Positions 47,359 through 55,771 of a stretch of 64,000 bases of DNA are shown piece by piece. The first letter of the stretch is position 1; every line of letters begins with the position of its first letter. Made by a program: the position numbers and the translations under genes. The DNA is taken from assembly GCA_016704445.1 (NCBI GenBank), contig JADJAE010000004.1, positions 164,875 to 228,874 on the forward strand. Reading direction: 5' to 3'. The notes under the pieces are model-generated. The model had not been told where the DNA came from. It made no database searches and saw only the letters and a program-made list of their open reading frames with translations. Origin of the DNA: Deltaproteobacteria bacterium (GTDB lineage: Bacteria > Myxococcota_A > Polyangia > Polyangiales > Ga0077539).

Positions 47359-47969
47359 TGGAGCCTCGCGGAGGGAGCGGCGAGCTCGGTGGAGCGCAGT
47401 CGCCCGACGTAGTGGGCGTAGGTGAGCACGGTGCCCAGGAAGATCGTGACCTGCGCGAGGCGCAGCGCGAGGGGCAGGTGCGTCGGGCTGCCGAGCTCGA
47501 AGAGGGCGATGGCGTACTCCAGGCGCAGCGCCCCGACGGCCTGGCTGAAGGTGCCGTTCTGGCTGGCCAGCACGAAGAGTCCGAGGAGCACCCCGGTGGC
47601 GGCCACCGCGACCTGGGCGTGCTGTGCCCCGGGCGCAGGGTGCAGCCACGCGGCGCACTGGAAGCCGAGCATCACCAGGCCCACCACGATGGACCACGAG
47701 AGGAGGTTGGGGGGGATCACGTCCTCGCGGGAGGGGCGTCGCTGCGATCGCAGCACGCGGCGCAGCGCGAGCGGGGCGACGAGGCCGCGCACCAGCGCGA
47801 GGTCGACGATGGTCACGACGAGGTCGACGGAGAGCGCCGGGCGGCGCACGAGGAGCATCCAGGCCATGAGCAGACCCTGGAGGCTCAGGCCCGTGAGGCT
47901 GACGCGCCAGCTCGCCACGAAGAGCGGCAGCAGCAGCACCAGCATGTAGCCGGTGAGGAGGGAGGTCAC
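47355..47969 (-). CDS. HyfE-like membrane subunit
   Basis: This 204-residue protein has six predicted helices (TGYMLVLLLPLFVASWRVSL, LSWSIVVGLVMLGFQCAAWL, GVLLGLFVLASQNGTFSQAV, LAQVTIFLGTVLTYAHYVGR). It matches HyfE of hydrogenase-4 complexes, a subunit with a NuoK-like part. Starts and stops overlap the neighbours by 4 bp on each side (GTGA), indicating strict stoichiometric translation. Confidence 0.78.
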   Translation of the reverse strand: MTSLLTGYMLVLLLPLFVASWRVSLTGLSLQGLLMAWMLLVRRPALSVDLVVTIVDLALVRGLVAPLALRRVLRSQRRPSREDVIPPNLLSWSIVVGLVMLGFQCAAWLHPAPGAQHAQVAVAATGVLLGLFVLASQNGTFSQAVGALRLEYAIALFELGSPTHLPLALRLAQVTIFLGTVLTYAHYVGRLRSTELAAPSARLQ

Positions 47970-48895
47970 AGCGCGCCTCCGGTGCGCCAGATGCTGGCGA
48001 GGAGGGCCAGCACGGCCCCGAAGAAGGCGGCCAGCAGGTAGCGGGGGACGGCGCTCAGCCGGAGGCGGGCGATGGTCGACTCGGTGGTCCCGACGAGGAC
48101 CGCGATCAGGAGCATCAGGGCGAGGTTGGCGGCGGCGACGAGGAGCCGCGGGGACCCGGCTCCGAAGGGGTTGATGAGCGAGGCGAGCAGCGCGCAGCCG
48201 ATGGAGAGCTTGAGCCCTGCGCCGTACTCCATCGCGGCCAGGTCGGGGCCGCTGTGGTCGAGGATCATGACCTCGTGGACCATGGTGAGTTCGAGGTGGG
48301 TCGTGGGGTCGTCCACGGGCATTCGTGCCGACTCGACCTGCAGCAGCACGGTCATGGCGATGGTGCAGCCGACGCGCACCACGATCACCGCGGGGTCGGC
48401 CCCGTGGAAGGTCAGCATCTGGGAGAAGCTCGAGGCACCGGCCATCGATCCGAGGGTTCCGAGAGAGAGGAACATCGCGGGCTCGACCAGGGCCGAGAAG
48501 GTCGCCTCCCGGCTTGCGCCCATGGCCTCGAAGGCGCTGCCGGTGTCGAGCGCTCCGAGCATCAGCGCCATGCGCCCGGCGGCCCAGAGGTACGCGAAGA
48601 AGACGAAGTCGAAGGGAAACGACAGGGGCGAACCCACCCCGAGCATCGGCACGATGAGCCCCGAGACCGCCGAGGTGGCGAGCGTCACGTAGGGCGCGAC
48701 CCAGAAGACCGCCGTGGTGGTCTCGCTGTAGACGGGGCGCTTTCGCAGCAGGCGCACGAGGTCGTGGAAGGTCTGCGCCAGGGGAGGGCCCTTGCGGCCT
48801 GCCCAGCGCGCCCTGGTGCGGTTGATGACCCCGACCACGAGGATGGGCGAGGCCAGGAGGGTGACGAGGTGGGCGAGCGTCCAGGGGAGCGTCAC
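47966..48895 (-). CDS. NuoH/HyfC-like membrane subunit
   Basis: 309 residues from GTG 48895 with about eight helices. The complex-I NuoH hallmarks are present: RTRARWAGRKGPPLAQTFHD with RLLRKRPVY near the N-terminus, which normally faces the quinone site, and the acidic loop SARMPVDDPTTHLELTMVHE. This subunit links the peripheral redox module to the ion channels. Its start overlaps the stop of the HyfB-like gene. Confidence 0.85.
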   Translation of the reverse strand: MTLPWTLAHLVTLLASPILVVGVINRTRARWAGRKGPPLAQTFHDLVRLLRKRPVYSETTTAVFWVAPYVTLATSAVSGLIVPMLGVGSPLSFPFDFVFFAYLWAAGRMALMLGALDTGSAFEAMGASREATFSALVEPAMFLSLGTLGSMAGASSFSQMLTFHGADPAVIVVRVGCTIAMTVLLQVESARMPVDDPTTHLELTMVHEVMILDHSGPDLAAMEYGAGLKLSIGCALLASLINPFGAGSPRLLVAAANLALMLLIAVLVGTTESTIARLRLSAVPRYLLAAFFGAVLALLASIWRTGGAL

Positions 48896-50871
48896 GGCGC
48901 GCCTCCGGCGTGGCTGGCGAGCAGCGCGAGGATGACCACCAGCGAGATCAGCCCCGCGGCGAAGGCGAAGCGGGGCTCTTCGGGGATGCGGTGGGCGACG
49001 CCGCGCACCAGGTCTTCGCCGTTGCCGAGCGACTCGAACATCCGCCGCTCCACGGCGTCGGCGTGGTGGGTGTGGACGTGGGACTCCGCCTCGGGGAAGT
49101 TCCCCTCGGGGAGCTTCTCGCGCCGCAGTTCCAGCACGAAGGCCTCGAAGACCTGGACGAACTGCGCCGAGAACGAGGTGCCGGTGTACTGCATCCTCGG
49201 GGTGGGGGCGGTGTATCCGCAGCCCCAGGTGACGTGCCGCCGCGCCGCTCGCCGAGCGCCGAGGGTGGTGAGCAGCAGCAGCGCCACGGCCCCGAGCAGC
49301 AGCGCGTTGCCCGTGCGGAGCGGGGCGAGCAGCGCCGCAGGACCTCTCGCGGAGGGGGCGTCGACGAGGAGTCGGGCCACCGGGGAGACGAGCCAGAGGC
49401 CCGCGGCGGGGAAGAGTCCGAGGACGACGGTTCCGGCGAGGTGCAGGCCCATGGGCCAGGCCATGGAGGGCGGGGCGTCGCCGCTGGGGTGCACCTCGGG
49501 CGCCCTCGGGGTGCCGAGGAAGGCCAGCCCGAAGGCGCGCACCATCGAGAGCGCGCTGGTGGCCCCGACGAAGGAGAGGAGCGCGGCGGTGGCGACGAGG
49601 AGGATGCGCTCGTCCCCGGAGGGGGCCTCTCCCGAGAGCAGCCCCGAGTAGATGAGAAACTCGCTGACGAAGCCGTTGAGGGGAGGCAGCGCGGAGATGG
49701 CGACGGCGCCGACGAGGAAGGCCACGGCGGTGCGGGGCATCTTGCGGGCGAGGCCGCCGAGGCGCTCGAGGTCGACGGTGTGCGTCGCGCGGTAGACGGC
49801 GCCCGCGGCGTAGAAGAGCAGGCACTTGAAGAAGGCGTGGTTGAGCACGTGAAGCGCGCCGCCGGTGAAGCCGAGGAGCGCGAGGCCCGGGCGGTGCCAG
49901 GCGAGGCCGAGGTAGCCGACGCCGAAGCCGAGGCCGGCGATGCCGACGTTCTCCGTGGAGGAGTAGCCGAGGAGCCGCTTCAGGTCGCGCTGGGTGGCGG
50001 TGTAGAGCACGCCCAGCAGGGCCGAGAGGCCGGAGAAGGCGAGGAGAAACCAGCCCATCCAGGGCTCCGGCGTGCCCAGCATCAGGGTGAAGCGCAGCAG
50101 CGCGAAGAGCCCTGCCTTGTGGATCACCCCCGACATCAGCGCCGAGACGTGCGCGGGCGCCGCGGCGTGCGCGCGGGGCAGCCAGGTGTGGAAGGGGAAG
50201 AAGGCGGACTTGAATCCGAAGGCGGTCACCAGCAGGACGAACACCACGTTGCGCAGCGTGCCCGGCCGGGAGAGGAAGGGCGCGAAGGCGGAGAAGTCCA
50301 TCGACGCGGTCTGGCTGTGGAGAATCATGAAGGCCGCGACCAGGACGAACATGCCGACGTGGGTCGAGACCAGGTAGTTGAAGCCCGCGAAGCGCACCTT
50401 CTGGTTGCGGTAGTCCCAGATGACGAGCAGCCACGCGGCGACCGCGGCGATCTCCCAGCCGAAGAGGAAGATCAGCGCGTTCTCGGCCGTGTAGACGATG
50501 ATGAAGGAGAGCGAGACCATGTTGAGCAGCGCGAAGTGCGCGCCCGCGTTGCGCCCCTTCTGGAGGTAGGGCGCGAGGTAGCCCACGGCGTAGACGGCGC
50601 CGAGCAGGGTCATCGGCAGCGACCACGCGAGGAAGAAGGCCCCCAGCGGGTCGAGCCGGGTGCGCAGCGCGTCGATGGGGTAGGACCATCGGTAGGTGGC
50701 CTCGATGGCGGTGCCCCAGGCGATCACCGGGAGCGCCGCGGAGAGCACCAGCGCGGTGGCGGCGACCTGCGAGGCGAGGGCGAAGCCCATGCGGGTGGAG
50801 TTGCGAGGCGCCACCAGCGAGGCGACGGCGCCGAGCAGCAGCAGCAGACCGGCGATGGCGAGGAGGTTCAT
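48892..50871 (-). CDS. HyfB/NuoL-like antiporter subunit
   Basis: The 659-residue protein has about 15 membrane helices and a long C-terminal extension, as in HyfB/HycC. Channel motifs include LFGWEIAAVAAWLLVIWD (Glu), FGFKSAFFPFHTWLPRAHAA, SALMSGVIHKAGLFALLR (His/Lys), RDLKRLLGYSSTENVGIAG and HVLNHAFFKCLLFYAAGAVY. The C-terminal part (TWGCGYTAPTPRMQYTGTSF) is characteristic of hydrogenase-4 subunit B. It follows the receiver-like gene by 37 bp and leads the membrane part of the operon. Confidence 0.9.
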   Translation of the reverse strand: MNLLAIAGLLLLLGAVASLVAPRNSTRMGFALASQVAATALVLSAALPVIAWGTAIEATYRWSYPIDALRTRLDPLGAFFLAWSLPMTLLGAVYAVGYLAPYLQKGRNAGAHFALLNMVSLSFIIVYTAENALIFLFGWEIAAVAAWLLVIWDYRNQKVRFAGFNYLVSTHVGMFVLVAAFMILHSQTASMDFSAFAPFLSRPGTLRNVVFVLLVTAFGFKSAFFPFHTWLPRAHAAAPAHVSALMSGVIHKAGLFALLRFTLMLGTPEPWMGWFLLAFSGLSALLGVLYTATQRDLKRLLGYSSTENVGIAGLGFGVGYLGLAWHRPGLALLGFTGGALHVLNHAFFKCLLFYAAGAVYRATHTVDLERLGGLARKMPRTAVAFLVGAVAISALPPLNGFVSEFLIYSGLLSGEAPSGDERILLVATAALLSFVGATSALSMVRAFGLAFLGTPRAPEVHPSGDAPPSMAWPMGLHLAGTVVLGLFPAAGLWLVSPVARLLVDAPSARGPAALLAPLRTGNALLLGAVALLLLTTLGARRAARRHVTWGCGYTAPTPRMQYTGTSFSAQFVQVFEAFVLELRREKLPEGNFPEAESHVHTHHADAVERRMFESLGNGEDLVRGVAHRIPEEPRFAFAAGLISLVVILALLASHAGGAP

Positions 50872-50908
50872 GCCCGGGCCCCGGGCCCGGATGGCTCGAT
50901 CAAGGAGG

Positions 50909-51328
50909 TCATCTCTGGGCTCCCCCTGGGCCCGCGCGGGTGTGGTGGCGGATCGCGTCGAGGATGGTCCACCCGAACGCAGGCTTTGGATACAGCTGCG
51001 GCTGCACCGAGCGACCGAGGGGGAGGGTGAGCTCCTGGTAGCGAGGCGCGTCCCCGGTGACGAGCACCAGCAGCAGGTCAGCGCGCTTCGTGCGGATCGT
51101 TCGGGCGAGGGCGACCACCGAGGCGTGCTCGAAGGCGTCGGGGAAGAGCACCACGGCGGCCCGGGTCGCCTCGATGATGGCGACGGCGTCGAGGGAGCGC
51201 AGGCCCCGGGCGACCAGGCCCGCCTGCCCGAGGTAGCCGAGGAGGCCGTCGAGGGTCTCCGGGCTCTCGGCGATCACCGTCACGTCGTGCTTGCGGGCAT
51301 CGGGCTTGCGGCGCATCGCGTGAGCCAT
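50909..51328 (-). CDS. Receiver-like protein at the head of the hydrogenase-4-like operon
   Basis: About 139 residues from ATG 51328 (MAHAMRRKPD); ATG 51316 or 51397 are alternatives. The fold resembles a CheY-type receiver: VTVIAESPETLDGLLGYLGQ, then RAAVVLFPDAF at the phospho-acceptor strand, LLVLVTGDAP (switch Thr) and LYPKPAF (conserved Lys-Pro). The Asp is displaced after a Pro and the N-terminal acidic pair is missing, so phosphorylation is doubtful. There is no output domain. It lies 37 bp upstream of the HyfB-like gene on the same strand and may regulate or assemble the complex (inference). Confidence 0.6.
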   Translation of the reverse strand: MAHAMRRKPDARKHDVTVIAESPETLDGLLGYLGQAGLVARGLRSLDAVAIIEATRAAVVLFPDAFEHASVVALARTIRTKRADLLLVLVTGDAPRYQELTLPLGRSVQPQLYPKPAFGWTILDAIRHHTRAGPGGAQR

Positions 51329-51435
51329 CGAGCAACGCCGATGCCAGTCGAGAGCGAGCGCCGTGCCCGCCGCGGAGGGAGGTGCCCCGGAGCGCACCCG
51401 ATGGGGTGGCGACAGATTGTCGGGGTATTGGAGGG

Positions 51436-51460
51436 GGAGATGGCGGGATCTGCCATCTCC
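51436..51460 (-). terminator. Stem-loop downstream of hppD
   Basis: GGAGATGGC, a 7-nt loop and GCCATCTCC form a perfect 9-bp stem starting 15 nt after the hppD stop on the minus strand, followed by a C/T-rich stretch. It probably ends the hmgA-hppD message before the next operon. Confidence 0.65.
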
Positions 51461-51474
51461 GTGGGCTGTGGGCT

Positions 51475-52536
51475 TCAGTCCTGGTTGAAGACCCCGCGCC
51501 GGACCTGGTCTCGCTCGATGGAGCGGAAGAGGGCGCCGAAGTTTCCTTCGCCGAAGGACAGGTGGTTCTCGCGCTGGATGAGCTCGATGAAGATCGGACC
51601 CACGAGGTTGCGGGTGAAGATCTGGAGCAGGTAGCCCTGCTCGTCGCCGTCGACGAGCACGTTGTGCGCGCGGATGCGTGCGTGGTCCTCCTTCACGCCG
51701 GGCACCCGCTCGAAGACCTGGGCGTAGTAGTCGTCGTCGATGTCGAGAAACTCCACCGGCGATCCTCGCAGCGCGTCGAGCGAGGCGAGCAGGTCGGTGG
51801 TGAGGAAGGCCAGGTGCTGGATGCCGGGGCCGTTGTACTCGTCGAGGTACTCGTTGATCTGCGACTTCTTCTCGCTGGCCTCGTTGATGGGGATGCAGAA
51901 GCGCCCGCAGGGCGAGCGCAGCGCGTAGGAGGTCAGGCCCGTCTTCGCGCCGCGGATGTCGAAGTAGCGCACCTCGGTGAAGCCGAAGATGGAGCGATAG
52001 AAGTTCGCCCAGCGCTCCATGGTGCCCTTGTGCACGTTGTTGGTGAGGTGGTCGATGACCGTGAAGCCCTTCCCCGGGACGAGCACCGTGGACTCGATGG
52101 GCTCGAAGCCCAGGGCGGCGTAGCGCGCGTCGAAGGGCTGCTCGTAGCCGTCGACGAGGTAGATCAGGCTGTCGCCGATGCCCATCACCGCGGGCAGCGG
52201 ATGGCCGTCGCGGTCGAGGTCGACCTTGGGGGCCGCGGTGGCGCCCCGGGCGAGCACGGCGCCCATCGCGTCGGCGGCGTTGTGCACGCGCCAGCCCATC
52301 GAGCAGATGGCCGGGCCGTGGAGGGCGCCGAAGCTCGCCGCGAAGGAGTCGGGGTCGCGGTTGAGCAGGAAGGTGATGTCGTTCTGTCGGTAGAGGTCGA
52401 TGGCGCGCGTGGCGTGGCGCATCACCCGGGAGAAGCCGAAGGTGGTGAAGAGCTGGTGAAGCCGCTCGGGGTCGGCGGAGACGAACTCGATGAACTCGAT
52501 GCCGTCGAGGCCCGCGGGGTTGGTCGTGGTGCTCAT
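51475..52536 (-). CDS. hppD: 4-Hydroxyphenylpyruvate dioxygenase
   Basis: The 353-residue non-haem iron dioxygenase converts 4-hydroxyphenylpyruvate to homogentisate in tyrosine breakdown. The C-terminal vicinal-oxygen-chelate half holds the 2-His-1-Glu triad: IDHLTNNVH, GIQHLAFLTTD and GPIFIELIQR. The conserved FYRSIFGFTEVRYFDIRG and NEYLDEYNGPG are present. ATG 52536 (MSTTTNPAG) gives the expected length. It lies 26 bp after hmgA on the same strand, so both steps to maleylacetoacetate are made from one message. Confidence 0.94.
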   Translation of the reverse strand: MSTTTNPAGLDGIEFIEFVSADPERLHQLFTTFGFSRVMRHATRAIDLYRQNDITFLLNRDPDSFAASFGALHGPAICSMGWRVHNAADAMGAVLARGATAAPKVDLDRDGHPLPAVMGIGDSLIYLVDGYEQPFDARYAALGFEPIESTVLVPGKGFTVIDHLTNNVHKGTMERWANFYRSIFGFTEVRYFDIRGAKTGLTSYALRSPCGRFCIPINEASEKKSQINEYLDEYNGPGIQHLAFLTTDLLASLDALRGSPVEFLDIDDDYYAQVFERVPGVKEDHARIRAHNVLVDGDEQGYLLQIFTRNLVGPIFIELIQRENHLSFGEGNFGALFRSIERDQVRRGVFNQD

Positions 52537-52562
52537 GGGGGTTGACGGGTCCTTCGTGGGGT

Positions 52563-53678
52563 TCACCGGGGAGACCAGCTCTTCCAGTAGTCGGGGGTCT
52601 CCACGCGCTCGGCGGCGGTGCAGACGCGCAGGGGGTTGCGGGTGTCGAGCATCACCGCGATCTCGTCGGTGTGGGTGACCTCCGCGGCGCGCCCCACGGC
52701 CCTCGGCTGAGGACCATGGTGGATGCCCTGCGGGTGCAGCGTGAGCATCCCCGCGGTGATGCCCTCCCGGGAGAAGAACTGCCCGCGGTGGTAGAAGATC
52801 ACCTCGTCGAAATCGATGTTGGAGTGGAAGAACGGAACCTTCATGGCGCGGGGGTCGCCGTTCTCCAGCGGGCGGGGGAGGAAGGTGCAGATCACCGCGT
52901 CGCGCATGACGAAGGTCGAGTGCGCCGACGGGGGCAGGTGGTACCGGTCGGAGAGCACCGGGCGGATGTCGCGCACGTTGAGCTGCATCACCGTGAGGGT
53001 GCCCTTCCACCCGACGGTGTTGATCGGGCAGGTCGGGTAGAAGACGCGGGTCACCTCGCCGAGGCGCAGGATGCGCAGCTCGTACTCGCCGCGGGCGTCG
53101 GGCGTCGCGGTGGAGTCCTCGCCGGGCGTCGGGACGCGCACCACCGCGGGGTCGAAGAGCGCGTGCTGGCCGAGCATCCCCTTCTCGGGGAAGCGCACCT
53201 CGCTGTAGGCCTCGATGGTGATCAGCCGGGTGGGGGAGCTCGGGGCGAGGCGGTAGACCGTTCCGCGGGGCACCAGGAGGTAGTCGCCGGGCTCGTAGGA
53301 GAGCGGTCCGAAGTCGGTCTCGATGCGACCGCCGCCCTCGTGGATGAAGAGCACCTCGTCGCCGTCGGCGTTGCGATAGAAGTACGGCATCGCCTCCGTG
53401 AGCGTCGCCGTGTAGAGCGCCACGTCGGCGTTGGCGAGCACGCGCTGACGGGCCGAGAGCAGGTCACCCCCGGAGGGAGCCTCGATGCGGTTGAGGTCGT
53501 AGGCGCGGGGGCGGAGGGGGCCCTCGATGCGGGTCCAGCCCACCGGGGCCTCGCGGCGGTAGAGGTGGGCGTAGTGACCGGAGAAGCCGTTGCGGGCGTA
53601 CTCCTCCTCGACGGTCCCCTCGGGGACGCCCACATGCGCCTGGAGAGCCACGCGACCACGAACGTAGGGGATGTCCAT
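52563..53678 (-). CDS. hmgA: Homogentisate 1,2-dioxygenase
   Basis: This 371-residue cupin-fold enzyme opens the homogentisate ring to maleylacetoacetate. Typical stretches are YFYRNADGDEVLFIHEGGG, GDYLLVPRGTVYRL, the iron-binding block VPFFHSNIDFDEVIFYHRG and the final HPQGIHHGPQPRA with metal His residues. It is shorter than the 430-residue human-type enzymes and belongs to the compact bacterial group. It is first in the hmgA-hppD unit and divergent from a LysR-family gene whose start is 87 bp away. Confidence 0.9.
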   Translation of the reverse strand: MDIPYVRGRVALQAHVGVPEGTVEEEYARNGFSGHYAHLYRREAPVGWTRIEGPLRPRAYDLNRIEAPSGGDLLSARQRVLANADVALYTATLTEAMPYFYRNADGDEVLFIHEGGGRIETDFGPLSYEPGDYLLVPRGTVYRLAPSSPTRLITIEAYSEVRFPEKGMLGQHALFDPAVVRVPTPGEDSTATPDARGEYELRILRLGEVTRVFYPTCPINTVGWKGTLTVMQLNVRDIRPVLSDRYHLPPSAHSTFVMRDAVICTFLPRPLENGDPRAMKVPFFHSNIDFDEVIFYHRGQFFSREGITAGMLTLHPQGIHHGPQPRAVGRAAEVTHTDEIAVMLDTRNPLRVCTAAERVETPDYWKSWSPR

Positions 53679-53764
53679 GGAGGCTACGATGGCGCCCGCA
53701 GACGGTCGGATGAAAGCACGAAGATTGTACCGAGATGGTGCGCTGGGACTACCATCGGGGGACC

Positions 53765-54652
53765 ATGGAGGTGACCCTCGACCAGGCCCGCGCCCTCGAC
53801 GCCCTCGCGCGCCACGGCACCTTCGCGAAGGCCGCGGCGGCGCTGCACAAGCAGCACACGGCGGTGCTCTACGCGCTCAAGGGCCTGGAGGCGCAGACGG
53901 GGCTCGCGCTGCTCGACCGCACGGGCTACCGCACGAAGCTGACGGCGGTGGGGGAGCTGGTGCTGGCGCAGTGCCGGCGGATGCTCGACGCCGAGCGCGA
54001 GCTCGGGGCGCTGTGCGAGGTGATCCGCACCGGGTGGGAGCCGCGGCTGGGGATCGTCTTCGACGGCATCGTGCAGGCCGACCCGGTGCTGCGCGTGGTG
54101 GGGGAGCTGGCGAGGGAGCGGGTTCCGACGAGGCTGACGGTGACGGCGGAGTTTCTGGGCGGGGTGGAGGAGGCCTTCGTGAGGGCCGAGGCCGACGTGA
54201 TGGTCTCGGTGCTGCCGCCGAAGACGGTGTCGCTGAGGTCGCAGGCGATGGCGCCGCTGCGGGCGCTGCTGGTGGCGCGCAAGGGGCACCCGCTGGTGGC
54301 GAAGGGCGCGGCTGTGAGCGACGACGACCTGCGAGGGCAGGTGCTGCTGGTGGTGCGAGGGAGCGATCCGAGGCTGCGGCTGAGCACCGACGCGCTGGAT
54401 GTTCCGACGGTGGTGAGCCTCAATGACTTCCACGCCAAGAAGACCAGCCTGCTCGACGGGCTCGGCTATGGGTGGATGCCGGAGCACCTCATAGAGAAGG
54501 AGCTGCGCAGAGGGGCGCTGGAGCGGGTGCGATGGAAGGCCGGGAGCACGCACACGTATCAGCCGCACGTGTACACGCGAGCGGGTCAGGCGCCGGGGCG
54601 GGCCGCGCAGCGGGTGATCGATGCGCTGGTGGCGCCGAGGGGGCGTGGGTAA
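53765..54652 (+). CDS. LysR-family regulator, probably of hmgA-hppD
   Basis: The 295-residue protein has a LysR winged helix at residues 5-65 (VTLDQARALDALARHGTFAK, then AAAALHKQHTAVLYALKGLE) and a periplasmic-binding-protein-like effector domain (LGIVFDGIVQADPVLRVVGE, then LLVARKGHPLVAKG and LGYGWMPEHLIEKEL). LysR genes usually control the divergent neighbour, here the homogentisate genes, through sites in the 86-bp gap at 53679-53764; the effector may be a tyrosine catabolite (inference). ATG 53765 follows GGGGG; ATG 53735 is possible. Confidence 0.85.
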   Translation: MEVTLDQARALDALARHGTFAKAAAALHKQHTAVLYALKGLEAQTGLALLDRTGYRTKLTAVGELVLAQCRRMLDAERELGALCEVIRTGWEPRLGIVFDGIVQADPVLRVVGELARERVPTRLTVTAEFLGGVEEAFVRAEADVMVSVLPPKTVSLRSQAMAPLRALLVARKGHPLVAKGAAVSDDDLRGQVLLVVRGSDPRLRLSTDALDVPTVVSLNDFHAKKTSLLDGLGYGWMPEHLIEKELRRGALERVRWKAGSTHTYQPHVYTRAGQAPGRAAQRVIDALVAPRGRG

Positions 54653-54677
54653 CAGTTCAGCGCTGGCGCACGTCGCT

Positions 54678-54914
54678 CGTTTGACGCTGGGGTTCGCGCG
54701 TTGGCGCTCACCCCAGGCTATAACAGGTCACCACCGTCGCGTTCGCGGGGCCTTTCGTACCGAAACTCAATGGACCTTACGGAAGCTCAATCGATGTGTC
54801 GTGGGCCCCATCGGTGGCATTCCTGGTTCGAACAGACCCCACGAGGTCGCGTGGGCGGTCGTTACCTGTTATAGCCTGGAGGTGAGCGCCAACGCGCGAA
54901 CCCAGCGTCAAACG
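54678..54914. repeat. 237-bp element with 59-bp terminal inverted repeats (MITE-like)
   Basis: Bases 54678-54736 and 54856-54914 are inverted copies: the outer 51 bp match with only two or three differences (including one inserted G), and the inner 8 bp match at six. The 119-bp core (54737-54855) has no open frame of note. The tips read CGTTTGACGCTGG. No target duplication is clear at the ends. The structure fits a non-autonomous transposable element or a large paired-stem RNA. The rest of the 54653-55039 gap shows nothing else. Confidence 0.8.
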
Positions 54915-55039
54915 GGCGCTCCCCTGACCACGCAACACCGGCAGCCTGGCCCCTGAACTGCTACGGGCGCGGGGGGCGGGGTGGGTGAGGCGGCGGGGGG
55001 ATCGGGTTGGGCAGGAAGGTCAGGAACTCGTCAGCGGAG

Positions 55040-55445
55040 TCATGAGTATTTGCCGCGACAGATGAGGAGTGTTCGCAGGCGAACGCGGTCCTCTTCGTTC
55101 ATCGCCAAGACCAGAACGGTGGCACGGCCCTCCGCAGTCAGTCCGTTGATGATGCCGTCCGTGGTGACCGAGAAATGCTCCTGCCATGCATTGTATCGCG
55201 GGTGATACAGCGCAACGAGCAAGTCGGTCTCGGGGTCAATCGATGCGATGTTGGGTCCCTTATTCAAGTTGCATCGAATGCAGCAGAGGCAGAGGTTGGC
55301 CGCATCGTCCGACCCGGTGCTGTCTCCCGATGATGTGGTCGACCTGATGGGGTAGAGGCGATACGAGCGCGGGCAGGCGGCAGTACTCACACGCGTCCTG
55401 CGCGCGCAGGACGACCAATTCCCGCAGGTCGCGTGGCACTTTCAC
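55040..55445 (-). CDS. HNH endonuclease, frameshift near 55315
   Basis: From GTG 55445 the protein reads LRAQDACEYCRLPALVSP and HQVDHIIGRQH, the first CxxC and the DH of the HNH motif. An extra base (or two missing) near 55315 moves coding to the frame with SDDAANLCLCCIRCNLNKGP (the second CxxC and N), then DPETDLLVALYHPRYNAWQE, ending at 55040. The whole is about 134 residues, usual for stand-alone HNH proteins. The start overlaps the stop of the 71-residue gene (GTGA). Such pairs are common in accessory regions; the function may be defence or homing, which the sequence does not settle. Confidence 0.75.
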
Positions 55446-55657
55446 GACGCCGCACGTACCGCCCAGAACTCTTCGGTCTGGAGCTTGAGCAGGCTGAGCG
55501 TGTTGTTCAACCGAACGATCTCCGCGTACTCCTCGCGCTCTTCAGGAGTCAGCAATCCCTCGGTGCTCTTCTGCGCGAGCTCCTCCACGCGAGGGGACAG
55601 GTCCTGGCTGACGGCGTTGAGCGCGGCCTCAAGCTGTTCGAGAGTTCGCTTGTCCAT
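55442..55657 (-). CDS. Small coiled-coil protein paired with the HNH nuclease
   Basis: A 71-residue acidic helical protein from ATG 55657 (RTLEQLEAALNAVSQDLSPR, then LLTPEEREEYAEIVRLNNTL). It has no signal or membrane segment. Its stop overlaps the HNH start, so the nuclease should be translated only after this small protein, as in antitoxin- or adaptor-type partners (inference). A perfect 18-bp inverted repeat lies 27 bp upstream of its start. Confidence 0.65.
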   Translation of the reverse strand: MDKRTLEQLEAALNAVSQDLSPRVEELAQKSTEGLLTPEEREEYAEIVRLNNTLSLLKLQTEEFWAVRAAS

Positions 55658-55683
55658 GGGCTCATTGCCTTACGATGATCGCA

Positions 55684-55701
55684 GTCCGATGTCCATCGGA
55701 C
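55684..55701. promoter_or_regulatory. Perfect inverted repeat upstream of the HNH operon
   Basis: GTCCGATG-TC-CATCGGAC is an 8-bp perfect inverted repeat 27-44 bp upstream of the 71-residue gene start. The position suits an operator for that two-gene operon; it could also be part of the neighbouring insertion sequence end. Confidence 0.45.
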
Positions 55702-55771
55702 GAGCGCTGCTGCTTCATAGGGCGCTACGTGTCGCCTCTTTAGGACGCGCGGGAAAACAACACGTTCGATT

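Noticed and set aside
54824..54836. GGTTCGAAC, like the T-loop of a tRNA
   Set aside because: The arms around it pair for only three bases and no acceptor, D or anticodon stem can be drawn; it is the core of the inverted-repeat element.
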